From Symbiodinium natans (lineage: Eukaryota; Sar; Dinophyceae; Suessiales; Symbiodiniaceae), in contig CAJNDS010000446.1 of NCBI GenBank assembly GCA_905221605.1, positions 1,289,743-1,353,742 of the forward strand: a stretch of 64,000 nt of DNA, written 5' to 3'. The notes under the pieces were generated by a model that saw nothing but the letters and a program-made list of their open reading frames with translations, made no database searches and had not been told where the DNA came from. Below, one piece after another: positions 10,977-20,078 of this stretch. Both the position numbers and the translations under genes were made by a program. Each line of letters opens with the position of its first letter. Position 1 is the stretch's first letter.

Positions 10977-11739
10977 GAACTGGTGCGTTTGCCGCGCGCG
11001 TGTGTGCGTGCGCATGTCGAGTGCCATGTTATGGAGTTATGCCAGCATCCTTCGAAATCCTGCCGCCCAAAACCCTTTCCGGAGCCGCTGATGCTGCTGA
11101 TGCTCGCTTGCAAAGAGAAACGAAGCCTCGATGATGCGCACCCTGGCCCCCCGCCCGGCCGCGCATCATGAGCATCAGCGGCTCCGGCCTCCAGGCATGC
11201 ATGGCTTATAGGGGCATATGCCGGCCTCAAAACGGAAATGTCCGAAACAGCACGAAAACCACGGTATTTACAGCGATTTCTGTGTTTTCCAAGCTCTCAG
11301 CCGCATCCGAAACCCGAGACCCAACCCGCTGATGCTCATGATGCGCGCTCTTGTGGGGGTCCTTTGGGGTGGCCAATGCCACCCAAAAAACATCAACAAC
11401 GCGTATTTGGAAGTTGAAAAAGAGAGTCGATGATGCTCTCCGGGGTCGTTTTTGGGACCCCCATGGGGCGCCCAAAAAATGCGTCCAGGAGCCCAAATTC
11501 GGTGGGAAATAGCGCGTTTTTCGCGATAAAAATTGTACCTGAAACATGATGCCCTTCGGGAGCGGCGGCATATGCCCCCCCCCGGGGTAGCTGAAGCTAG
11601 GGCGCCTAACGGCGTCGGACCACGGGCGTGCCCGGATTTAAGAGCCTCCGGCTCAAGCCGCCGACCCCGCTGGAGCATAGTTGAAAGGTTAAAACGCGCT
11701 CGTCAGCTCAAAGGATGCCAAAAATTGATTTGGCGGGCG

Positions 11740-11740
<1 letters not shown>

Positions 11741-11808
<68 letters not shown>
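11741..11808 (+). repeat. 68-bp poly-G tract at the copia insertion site
   Basis: An uninterrupted G homopolymer lies directly next to the left target duplication. Its length may be affected by sequencing error. The opposite flank of the element also begins with an 11-base G run (61,119-61,129). Confidence 0.9.
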
Positions 11809-11813
11809 CGGGG
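11809..11813 (+). repeat. Left target-site duplication, CGGGG
   Basis: Five bases CGGGG directly precede the 5' LTR and recur directly after the 3' LTR at 61,118-61,122. Five-base duplications are normal for Ty1/copia integrases. Confidence 0.85.
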
Positions 11814-11982
11814 TGAAATAGAGACAGGTATGCCACAGGGTTCAGTCATCATGGCATGCAGTGGCCTGTGCCCGAGGTTCTGGATCAGAGTGATACACTT
11901 AGCCAGCAGAGCTAAAAGAGACACCTGCGTGCCTTGCCAGCTGTACCGAGCCGGAGGCTGGTAACGCTCAGGTTTCATCTCA
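11814..11982 (+). repeat. 5' LTR (169 bp)
   Basis: It starts TGAAATAGAGAC and ends GGTTTCATCTCA. It is the same, by eye, as 60,949-61,117. At 169 bp it is short for an element of this size. It should contain the promoter and RNA start, but no TATA box is evident, which is usual in dinoflagellates. Confidence 0.95.
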
Positions 11983-11985
11983 ACG

Positions 11986-11997
11986 TGGTAGCGGAGC
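11986..11997 (+). promoter_or_regulatory. Primer binding site, tRNA-iMet type
   Basis: TGGTAGCGGAGC begins three bases after the LTR. It differs from the usual copia primer site TGGTATCAGAGC by two bases. Its complement ends in ACCA, as expected for a tRNA 3' end carrying CCA. This is the start point of minus-strand DNA synthesis. Confidence 0.8.
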
Positions 11998-12125
11998 TTC
12001 CGGGAATTACCTGGAGTGCTCTGTACCAACAGAGGTGTCCAGGGTAATCCTTGGCACGCTCTGTTCGGACAGAGGCAGCCAGAAGCTCGAAAACCGGAAG
12101 CCGATCCGAGCCCAATCGTAGAGCC

Positions 12126-15100
12126 ATGGCAAGTCACTCGTACGACCAGTTCGACGACTACGAAGAACCAGACGGAGAAGCCTTAGCTGCAGGGAACAGG
12201 TCACTGGAAGAGCTTCGGCGTCTTTCTGCCTTTCAGCAGGTGACCGCCAAGGTTCCCCCATCTTATGATGGTAGAAGTAGCTGGTTTGCTTTCGAAGATG
12301 CCGTAGACGACTGGTGTGATATCACAGAACTTGAACCAGAGAAGAGAGGACCCGCATTGAGAAACAGACTTGAAGGTGAAGCTGCTATCTACAAGAGATT
12401 GCTTGATCGAGAAGCTTTGAAGAACAAGGAGGATGGAGTCAGGTACTTCAAGCGCTTCCTTAGGCCTTACTTCGTGAAGGGTGCAGCGAACGTTTTCCTC
12501 TACAGATTCCAGCAGTTCATGAACATGCATCGTGGTAGTGGTGATATGCTGAGGTGGATGACAAGATTCCAGCTGTCCTACCAGCGCATGAACGAATCAT
12601 GGATGGACACTTTTGTTCCCCTAGTGAGTGAAAACGACCCCGTGGTGAGAGCCTATGTTCTAAGACTACCTCAAGAAGAACAACAGGCAATCACTCCCGA
12701 AGAAGCACTTCGCCGAGTCAACGAACAAGGGAGAGAAACACATGGAAGAGCACTACCCATCACAGCGAACCTCATTGCCCTGCTGTTCGTGACCCTGTCA
12801 GACCTTACCCAAGACCAAAGACAAGTTCTTACTTCTCTTATGGCGCACAAGAACAGGGCACTCACAGATTACAGAGTGGATGAGCTGAGAACAGTGTATT
12901 TGGAAGTGTTTTGCACCACGAAGACCACAGTAGACAACCCTCTTCTAGCACCCACAAGTGCTCCAGGAAGAAAAAGTTTTATCGTCATCGATGAAGGTAC
13001 CCTCGATGAGAGCCAAGGCTACTGGTGCGAGGACGAAGATGATGGCGCAGAAGGCTTCCTGGACGCCTTTGAGGATTGCTTCTGGGTCTACGACGATGAG
13101 TCTTACACGCGGTTTCAGCGGAAGTTCCAAGGTCGTAAGTTGCGACGTGGAAAAGGAAAGGGCAAGGGCCGGAAAGGCAAAGGCAAGGGCCATGGTGGCC
13201 GACGCTTTTTCAAACGCAAGAAAGGGAAGGCCCATGCCGCCGAAGACGTCAGCGCTAGCGACTGGGCATGGAACGAAGAATGGCATGATTGGAGCTATGA
13301 AGCCTGGACAGAAACTGATTGGCAAGAAGGAGCTGACGACTCCTATGCAGCCAAAGGTCGGAAAGGAAAGGGCAAAGGCAAGGGCAAGTTCTTCAAGGGA
13401 AAGGACAAGAAAGGAAAGGACGGCAAGGGCGACCATGCCAATGCCACCTCGGAAGCCCAGAGGACTGCTGCCTTGGCAGGCCCAGGTACTCCGGCCATAG
13501 CTAACGCCTTTTGGGTGCAGCACCACAGTTTTGTGTCCGAAGCGGTTTACAAGCAGGACTCCAACGAAGAAGATGTTCCCAAGTCTTTTTTGACACATGC
13601 TTTGTCCCCTACCTCTATGGTTTTAGACATCGGTTGCACACGGGCTATGACCTCGAGACAAGCAGCGAAAGAGTTCATGGGTTTCGTGGATCATCATCCA
13701 GATTGTGGTTTGTGGTACGAGTTACGACCTACAAACAGTCATTTCTCTTTTGCCAACAGCGAGATGGCCCAGTGCAAGGAAAAGATTGTGATCTTCATGT
13801 ACGATCTTTCCTACACGATTCAGTCGACCGAATTTGACATCGTTGATCAGGGCACAGTTCCCTTCTTGATGTCGTTACCTCAGATGAGGAACCTTCGCTT
13901 CAAGATCTCGTTAGAGCCTGACGAAGCCCTTCTGTCAAGTTCAGTTCTGGGCATGAAGAACCTTCCTTTGAAGGTTGCCCGAAGCTCACACTTGATGCTC
14001 GATCTTATAGATGTAGCCTGGCATATGTGGGGAGTTCGTTTCGATGCACATAAGAAGGTGAGTTTCTTCATGACGAACGAGCACCACTTCGAGTATGGCT
14101 ACAAGTTGGTCACGAAGGAATGCTCCCCTCCAGGGGAGGAATCCTCAGAAGCCTTGGTTGTGGAGGACGAATGGCACTTGGACGAAGGCAACCATCGTCT
14201 AATCCGAGTTCACCGCAAGGAGCGAGTTCAGTCCTTTGCGCCATCGAAAGGGAATACTCCCATACCACTCGAGTACCTCGACACGATTCGGGAGACCACC
14301 ATCAACTACAAGGATGGCATGAAGGAAACGCAGAATGATGAATGGAAGGACAAGCCTCCCGTCAAGTTTCCTAAGCCGTGGTTAGGTAGAACCGTTTTCA
14401 AGATTCTGCCAGGTGGCATAGAGAATCGCACCTCTGTGAAGGTGAGTACTCGGGGAAAAGGCCCCGGGCGCAGAGGAAAGCCTGATGACGAAGTCGTCAA
14501 GGCACCTGCTAGGAAGAAAATTACAGGCAAAAAGCCAGATTCTGGCTTAATGCCACATCCTTCAAGAAAGGAAGGCTCTCCTTTAGGAGAGGGATCCTTG
14601 CGAAAAGAAGGCAGCTCTTCCCCAGAAGAGGCACCTTTACCTTTCTCTCCAGGAGAGCTCTTTGGAGATGAGGACGAAGACCCATTTCCAGAGCTGAAGG
14701 GTAAGGGTGTCGAGACAACTAAATGGGATGATCAGTACTCTCCTTCTGAAGCTCCAGTGGAGCAGCCAGAGCCGTCTCCAGAGTCTAAAGAAGACAATGC
14801 GCCTGAGGAGCGCTTCGATCCAGAACCTAGGCGTATAGCGCTACCTCTTCCCGGGCAAGAAGTTGCCCGCTCTTCTCCGGCCTTTCGACGCATGATTGAA
14901 AAGCTACGAAGTGATGTGGAGCTGTACAAGTTGCATGTGAAGCATTACCACATGAGTTCCGCACAGTTTCGTAGGCGTACGTCCATGTTAGGCCTTCCTG
15001 AAGAGATTTACGAAAACTACGACCGCATCGTCAAGTCATGCAGGGTTTGCGGAACAACAGTTCCGGCACCGCCGCGAGCCAGAATCGCAGGCCTTCGTGC

Positions 15101-17246
15101 CGCGTCGTTCGGAGATCTTATTTTTGTCGATCATGCTGAAATCAATTACGGAGAAAAGAGTTATATCACTCTTTTGATTCTCGACGGCGCGTCTAACCTG
15201 CTTTGGGCTACGGCCCTCGTTGGACTCGAGGTTACCGAAACCCTTGCCGCATTTCGGAGATGGATCGAAGAGAACAACTGTGTTCCGAAAGGAGTAGTAG
15301 GTGATCAAGCCTTTTTCGCTGACGAATTCCTGGCATTTTACCGCTTCCATGGGATAACACCTTATCCCTGCGGGCCAAGAACGCCGTGGCCGAACAGAGC
15401 AGAAACAGCAGTTCGTCTTTTCAAAAAGACATGGGCAAAAATGACAAAGGCTCTCAGAGAAGAAGGTTTCCTTGAAAGCATCACTGTTAGGGATGCTGTG
15501 AAGAAGGTTGTTTGGGCAAGGAATTGCCAACTCACAATCTCTGGCTATTCACCGCTAGAAATAGCCACAGGGCGTAGACCGCCTGATCTGTTGGACGTCG
15601 AAACAAGTTCACCTGAACAATTGTCAGCTTTGGCCCCTCGAGAGGACAGGACCAATCAGGAGTTGCAACGCATTGCTATGCGAGCACATCAAGAGGCAAG
15701 ACAGGCCCAGGACCTTCGAAGCGACCTGGCTCGCCGAGTCATGCCCTCAGATGGTCCTTATGTCAAGGGGGACAAGGTGTTTGTTTGGATGAAGGATGAG
15801 TCTAAGATAAAGTCAGAAGGAGTATGGGTGAGAGGCAAGGTCATGGGACAGGAAGGTGCGATGGTCATTGTTCATGTGCATCAAGCCATCCTTCGAGTGA
15901 ATCAGTCAAAGATTCGTAGAGACCATGACCCCTGGCATGATGTCCATATTCCTCTTGACATGGACAAGGTACCAGGAGGCTCTCCACCGGGAGAGGAACC
16001 TGGTGGTTTGTTTTGTGAATACGAGCCACAATGTTGCGCTGAACACGAAATTTGTTATCACACGCACGGGGGAAGATTTTGTGATGTCCTTGAAATCGCC
16101 CCAGGGCCTACGGGAATCACGGCCTGTATGGCTCGGCACGGGAACAGAATCGGAGAGCCAGTTCACGTGGAAAGTTGGCAGCCAAAGGCGATCCAGCAGA
16201 GTATCGCCTCGGCATGGAAAACTCTGTTGCATGCGTCACCCACGCTTGTGGTGATCAACCCAACGATACCTGATTCACTTGTGAGAAACAAGAAGGCCAT
16301 CAAGACTTACTGGCATTTTTGTGCAGAAGTCGTTAGATGGCAGGATCAGAATCAAGGTGAAGTTGCTGTCGTGGGGTTGACAGACCAGGGATTTTTCACA
16401 TCACAGGCTGCTCGTTCACTACACTGGAGAATTGGCATGTCGTCGATTTGTTTCGGCCAAGACGAGGGAGCAACTCTCATGACGAATCTAGGAAGGGATT
16501 GGTTTGAGAGATTGAAATCACTGCGAGGAGTTTTCATGAGTAGTAGCACTTCTTTCTCTCCTAGATTTGTTGTTCTCTTGGCTGAATGTCTTCAAGGTAC
16601 TGATCGTAGTGATTATCGACAAGAGAGTCTTTTCCAAGACCTCCTTGAGGATTTCGACGATGGAGATTTGTGTTCTCTGTGTTTGCGTGCTGATAGGAAC
16701 AGTGAAGTCTGTTCAGCACTTCCGAGTACCTCCGAACAATCTTTTTTGAATGCTCAGAAGAATCAACTCCCTAGCGCCTTGCAGTTCATATTACCTCAAA
16801 GGTTCGTGACGAGTTCTCTTGTTCAAGGACTCAGGGCGATTGAAGGTCTTGCTCCTGGAACAGAGCTGGAGGTGAATACCTCCACCACTCAGGAGGCTCA
16901 GTCGCTGAGAGGAGTCCTCAAAAACATCAGGACTTTGACACTTCCGTATCTCGAGTTTGAGAATTGCAATGTCTACCGGGGGACTTTTGGTAAGGTTCTT
17001 CCTGTTATTCAGAGACATCCTGATGCCGTCGTGATCATGTGGAAGTTAGGAGACTATGAACATGTGTTTTTCATGAACCTCGCGCAGCTTATCCCATGTC
17101 TAAGGGACGTAGCGGTGTCAGGATGGTCGTTGATCGTGTTTTGGAATGAGATCGGTCCTCCCAGGAAAAGGAGAGGTCCAGACGTGTCCCTGGACTTTAC
17201 CGATCAGCCAGTTCCAGATGCACCTCCACCAACCATGTGGAGATGA
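12126..17246 (+). CDS. Copia gag-protease-integrase polyprotein (5' part of pol)
   Basis: The first ATG of a 1,706-codon frame, about 140 bp after the primer site, was taken as the start. Gag-like residues 1-330 are followed by a K/G-rich basic region (about 335-460), where a CCHC zinc knuckle would be expected; none is visible. The protease active site reads LDIGCTRAMTS near residue 500, with DIG in place of the usual DTG/DSG. Integrase follows: an HHCC region (H near 937, CRVC near 972), then catalytic D near 1002 (FVDHAE), D near 1060 (VGDQAF) and E near 1093 (NRAETAV), then a GDKVFVW C-terminal barrel. Residues about 1,320-1,450 are methyltransferase-like. The frame ends before reverse transcriptase. 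Confidence 0.92.
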   Translation: MASHSYDQFDDYEEPDGEALAAGNRSLEELRRLSAFQQVTAKVPPSYDGRSSWFAFEDAVDDWCDITELEPEKRGPALRNRLEGEAAIYKRLLDREALKNKEDGVRYFKRFLRPYFVKGAANVFLYRFQQFMNMHRGSGDMLRWMTRFQLSYQRMNESWMDTFVPLVSENDPVVRAYVLRLPQEEQQAITPEEALRRVNEQGRETHGRALPITANLIALLFVTLSDLTQDQRQVLTSLMAHKNRALTDYRVDELRTVYLEVFCTTKTTVDNPLLAPTSAPGRKSFIVIDEGTLDESQGYWCEDEDDGAEGFLDAFEDCFWVYDDESYTRFQRKFQGRKLRRGKGKGKGRKGKGKGHGGRRFFKRKKGKAHAAEDVSASDWAWNEEWHDWSYEAWTETDWQEGADDSYAAKGRKGKGKGKGKFFKGKDKKGKDGKGDHANATSEAQRTAALAGPGTPAIANAFWVQHHSFVSEAVYKQDSNEEDVPKSFLTHALSPTSMVLDIGCTRAMTSRQAAKEFMGFVDHHPDCGLWYELRPTNSHFSFANSEMAQCKEKIVIFMYDLSYTIQSTEFDIVDQGTVPFLMSLPQMRNLRFKISLEPDEALLSSSVLGMKNLPLKVARSSHLMLDLIDVAWHMWGVRFDAHKKVSFFMTNEHHFEYGYKLVTKECSPPGEESSEALVVEDEWHLDEGNHRLIRVHRKERVQSFAPSKGNTPIPLEYLDTIRETTINYKDGMKETQNDEWKDKPPVKFPKPWLGRTVFKILPGGIENRTSVKVSTRGKGPGRRGKPDDEVVKAPARKKITGKKPDSGLMPHPSRKEGSPLGEGSLRKEGSSSPEEAPLPFSPGELFGDEDEDPFPELKGKGVETTKWDDQYSPSEAPVEQPEPSPESKEDNAPEERFDPEPRRIALPLPGQEVARSSPAFRRMIEKLRSDVELYKLHVKHYHMSSAQFRRRTSMLGLPEEIYENYDRIVKSCRVCGTTVPAPPRARIAGLRAASFGDLIFVDHAEINYGEKSYITLLILDGASNLLWATALVGLEVTETLAAFRRWIEENNCVPKGVVGDQAFFADEFLAFYRFHGITPYPCGPRTPWPNRAETAVRLFKKTWAKMTKALREEGFLESITVRDAVKKVVWARNCQLTISGYSPLEIATGRRPPDLLDVETSSPEQLSALAPREDRTNQELQRIAMRAHQEARQAQDLRSDLARRVMPSDGPYVKGDKVFVWMKDESKIKSEGVWVRGKVMGQEGAMVIVHVHQAILRVNQSKIRRDHDPWHDVHIPLDMDKVPGGSPPGEEPGGLFCEYEPQCCAEHEICYHTHGGRFCDVLEIAPGPTGITACMARHGNRIGEPVHVESWQPKAIQQSIASAWKTLLHASPTLVVINPTIPDSLVRNKKAIKTYWHFCAEVVRWQDQNQGEVAVVGLTDQGFFTSQAARSLHWRIGMSSICFGQDEGATLMTNLGRDWFERLKSLRGVFMSSSTSFSPRFVVLLAECLQGTDRSDYRQESLFQDLLEDFDDGDLCSLCLRADRNSEVCSALPSTSEQSFLNAQKNQLPSALQFILPQRFVTSSLVQGLRAIEGLAPGTELEVNTSTTQEAQSLRGVLKNIRTLTLPYLEFENCNVYRGTFGKVLPVIQRHPDAVVIMWKLGDYEHVFFMNLAQLIPCLRDVAVSGWSLIVFWNEIGPPRKRRGPDVSLDFTDQPVPDAPPPTMWR
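14117..14144 (+). repeat. In-frame hairpin 1 (CTCCCC/GGGGAG)
   Basis: Stem CTCCCC, loop TCCA, stem GGGGAG, encoded as ECSPPGEES. First of a family found throughout the copia ORFs. Confidence 0.8.
14570..14635 (+). repeat. In-frame hairpins 2 and 3
   Basis: CTCTCC-TTTA-GGAGAG (about 14,575-14,590) and CTCTTC-CCCA-GAAGAG (about 14,615-14,630) sit about 40 bp apart in the same codon phase, encoding EGSPLGEGS and EGSSSPEEAP. A looser relative (CTCTCC-A-GGAGAG) follows at about 14,644. Confidence 0.8.
15975..16000 (+). repeat. In-frame hairpin 4 (CTCTCC/GGAGAG)
   Basis: Stem CTCTCC, loop ACCG, stem GGAGAG, encoding GGSPPGEEP between the integrase tail and the methyltransferase-like segment. Confidence 0.8.
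16070..16480 (+). other. Methyltransferase-like segment between integrase and RT
   Basis: Within the polyprotein, DVLEIAPGPTGITACMARHG resembles a Rossmann-fold methyltransferase motif I (acidic-hydrophobic strand, glycine loop). ASPTLVVINP lies about 60 residues later, where motif IV would be. The expected PC or DPP(Y) catalytic loop is missing (INPTIPDS), so activity is doubtful. Standard copia elements have no such segment here. The assignment rests on motif shape only. Confidence 0.35.
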
Positions 17247-17536
17247 TCCTGAAAATCCTCCTGGAGGCGGTCCTCCAGGACAGGTACCGGGATACCAGGA
17301 CTACCATGACACACCCGTGCCGGGTGATATGTCGTGGGATGAAGGTGAGGAAGAGACTCAGGGTGGCCCTTCAGGGCCGGGACCTGATGGCCCTCCAGAT
17401 GGAGCGGCAATTCCGATAGATGTGGATGGAGATGACGGAGGAATCCTCCAGGACAGGGGGCCTTTCCGCCTGGAGGCGGTCCTCCAGGACCGGGACCAGG
17501 GTTCGGGCCTTCGCCTGAAGACTTTAAGTGTCAGCC
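17247..17536 (+). pseudogene. Frame-shifted continuation of the polyprotein
   Basis: After the stop at 17,244-17,246 the shifted frame stays open and protein-like, rich in P, G, D and E (PENPPGGGPPGQVPG; PIDVDGDDGG), up to the insertion. A second shift seems to occur near 17,450, where a third frame gives GGGPPGPGPGFGPSPEDFK. Either two indels have broken the linker between integrase and RT, or homopolymer errors exist in the assembly. Confidence 0.6.
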
Positions 17537-17544
17537 GTTGCAAC
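17537..17544 (+). repeat. Left 8-bp duplication GTTGCAAC of the nested element
   Basis: GTTGCAAC recurs at 52,243-52,250. It is its own reverse complement. With flanking CAGCC on the left and GGCTG on the right, the empty site would be the 18-bp perfect palindrome CAGCCGTTGCAACGGCTG. Confidence 0.75.
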
Positions 17545-18630
17545 CAGCACTTTCGCCAAAACCAATCGGCACTTTGTAGCAAAAACTGAATGTGGCTCAA
17601 AATGGCTCGACAAAAGACTTCAAAAAAAACTTTGTGCGAAAAAAATCAATTGTTGAGCGATAAAAGAGGTTTTTTCAGGAGAACATGGCAGGGGGGCAGG
17701 GTTTTAGGTAGGGTTTAGGACAGGTTTAGGATTCAGGGTTTAGGCTTTAGGATTGAATGACAACGAACCGTGGCTTTTTTGTGCCGTGCAGGGTGCAGGG
17801 TTCTAGGGCTCTAAAGGTTTACATTAAGTATCTGAGGCCCTAACCCTAAACCCTGGACCCTAATTCCTAAACCCTGAACTTTAAACCCCGTGGAAACCCC
17901 AAAAACCCTGAACCCTGAACCCGAAACCCTGAACTTTAAACCCCTAGGAAACCCTAAAAACCCCTGAACCCTGAACCCGAAACCCTGAACCCTAAACCCT
18001 AAACCCTAAAGCCTAACCCCTAAACCCTAAACCCCTAAACCCTAATCCCTAAACCCTAAACCCTAAAAACCCTGAACCCTGAACTTTAAACCCTGTCAAG
18101 AACCCTAAACCCTGAACCCTGGCCCTAAACCCTGAACTTCAAACCCTGTGGAAACCCTAAAACCCTAAACCCTGAGCTTTAAACCCTGCGGAAAACCTAA
18201 AAAAGCCCTAAAGCCCTAAACCCTAAACCCTGAACCCTGAACTTTAAACCCTGTAGAAACCCTAAACCCTAATTCCTGAACCCTGGCCCTAAACCCTGAC
18301 CCTGTGGAAACCCTAAAACCCTAAACCCTGAACCCTAAACCCTGGTCTCCACCGCATGTTTAGAGTTTCGGGTTTCGGGTTTCGGGAGCCTGTAGCTAGT
18401 CGGTCTGGACCGTCTCGAGCCTACATGCCCTTCGTGTTCCTGGAGCAGAGGCGGCCGTTTGCATACTTAAGCCTGGACCGTCCTGAGCCTACATCATGGA
18501 CATGGGGACCCTGCAGAGCTGGAGCCTTCTGCAGCGCAAGCCCTGAGAAAGGGAGACCCTGAAAGCCTGAAGCCCCTTTGCCAGGACTCCAGGGTCAGAT
18601 TCAGCTTTAAGCATCGGCATGTCTTTCTGT
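17545..18630 (+). repeat. Left terminal inverted repeat (~1.1 kb)
   Basis: It is the reverse complement of 51,157-52,242, with clear stretches at 17,545-17,820 and 18,385-18,630 and a less conserved telomere-like middle. Small indels separate the arms, for example an extra GAAT repeat in the right arm near 52,190. They are therefore diverged copies and not the product of a recent conversion. Confidence 0.88.
17840..18350 (-). repeat. Subterminal telomere-like repeats in left arm
   Basis: About seven loose copies of a ~60-bp unit built from CCCTGAACTTTAAACCC, GTGGAAACCC and CCCTAAA. The right arm has the same material, shorter, at about 51,600-51,960. Subterminal repeats are often transposase binding sites; whether these serve that role is unknown. 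Confidence 0.7.
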
Positions 18631-19010
18631 TATAGTACATCTTTCTATATCTTTCTCTGATCTATATCTGATATATCTATATACAAGGTGTATCTAGATA
18701 CTATAATATATAGATGAATTGATATTAAATATCAATTCATCTATTGATCTATTGTGATCTATTCTAGTTATATATTGAATTGATATAATTGATATATGGA
18801 TATATTGATATCTTGATATCTTGATTCTGATATATTTGTATATTTATATCTCAGTATATTGATATACTGATATCTTGATATATTGATATATTGATATTTT
18901 GATATTTTGATATATTGACATATTAATATATTGATATATATTGATATGTTGATATAATGATATATTGGTTCGTATATATATATATATATATATATATATC
19001 TGTGTGTGTG
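18631..19010. repeat. AT-rich GATATATTGATAT microsatellite zone
   Basis: Imperfect repeats of GATATATTGATAT end in a (TA)n and (GT)n run. Base composition differs sharply from the GC-rich genes inside. No gene was seen in 18,631-20,074; the far end holds a few hairpin-type GCAGTG motifs (about 19,260-19,385). Confidence 0.85.
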
Positions 19011-20078
19011 TGTTCTATTTTTGCAGCGGAGTCCTCGGGGGCAATGCCCAGCAATGTGGCAATGGGCAGCAGCAGTCAGCAGCTTTCGGCAGTGTCGCCC
19101 GAAGGGCCGCGATTGCTGGACGGGAGATGACCTGACAGTGGATTCTCGCTGTCCTACTGTGTCTGCACAGCCCGTTTCGACAAGCTGGTTTGAATGATTT
19201 GAACATATTAAGAAACATAATTTGGTTTGCCCACCTGGAGGTTCTCGATTACTCCAGGCTGAGGCTGCACGCTGCAGTGAGGTGACAGTGCTCCTTGAGG
19301 ACTTGACTTGCGAATCTGAATTCTGCAGTCTCTCACTGACACAGTGCTCCTCTTGAAGAGTGTCTCACTTCTGCAGTGCTTAGTCCGGCCCTGGAAACTC
19401 TTCCCTTGTTCGCGTAGTATGCTAACTGTTGGGGCTGACACTTGAGGCTTTCTCGGGGCTTGGAATTCAAGGCACAGCATCAGATTTTGGACATTATTAT
19501 GCTCTATGTAGGGAGTCAGAGGCTTAAGGGTTGTGGTTTGGGATGCTGGCGGCCGGTGAAGGCCGGAAGAGGACAAAATCAGGCGAGATTCAGTGCTTGA
19601 AGCTATACATGTAACAACAGAGGCTCGGCCACCAGCGACGGCAGCCTGCAAGGCGAGGCAAAAGGCAGAAGGCTTATTTTTCAGTGCCAGGCAAGAACTG
19701 GCAAGAAATTACGTCAAGCAGAAGTCATATAAGGGCATTCGCACTTTTTGTTTGCAAGCGCTTCAGCTTCACAGCATTAAATCAGTTTCCACCACCATTG
19801 ACTAGTGCGACTTCCCCTGCAGCGAATGGCATCTATCTCCTTCAAGATGTCCTCGCCAGGCTCCATTTTCCAAAATCTCTTCTCCAGCTCGTCTGCCTCT
19901 GGGAATTAAGTCTCACACAAGAAAGAACTGACTAGTCATTAATACCACCGACTTGCCTCGGAAAGAAATCTCGACCCTGAACCGTGTGCTGTAGAGGGTG
20001 CTGACAGCGGCATCGCTTCGGGGGACGGATCGGAATAGAAGCGCGGTCCAACCACGATCCTCGAGGGGCAACAGTCAG

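Larger units (their letters stand above)
1..11813. repeat. Interstitial telomere-type repeat landscape
   Basis: Short and long runs of TTTAGGG and its complement CCCTAAA, many degenerate (TTCAGGG, CCCTGAA, CCCCAAA), occur every few hundred bases in both orientations. Because orientation flips repeatedly and ordinary sequence lies between runs, this is not a chromosome end. Several runs sit where introns of coding-like exons would be. Long stretches with no clear gene (590-2,900, 3,780-5,840, 10,160-11,813) hold these repeats, C or G homopolymers and nothing else I recognise. TTTAGGG is the telomere unit of plants and of dinoflagellates examined so far. Confidence 0.9.

Noticed and set aside
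11703-12137. Open frames through the poly-G tract
   Set aside because: Poly-Gly or poly-Pro from a homopolymer, overlapping the LTR and the start of gag; no independent coding signal.
12945-13598. Long minus-strand frame inside gag (217 codons)
   Set aside because: Antisense of the K/G-rich gag region; lysine and glycine codons lack stops on the opposite strand.
17570-17615. Spliced-leader-like sequence GAGCCATTTTGAGCC in both arms
   Set aside because: Shares AGCCATTTTG with the dinoflagellate spliced leader as I recall it, but the next bases differ (GAGCC against GCTCAAG). The match is too short to call a relic leader.
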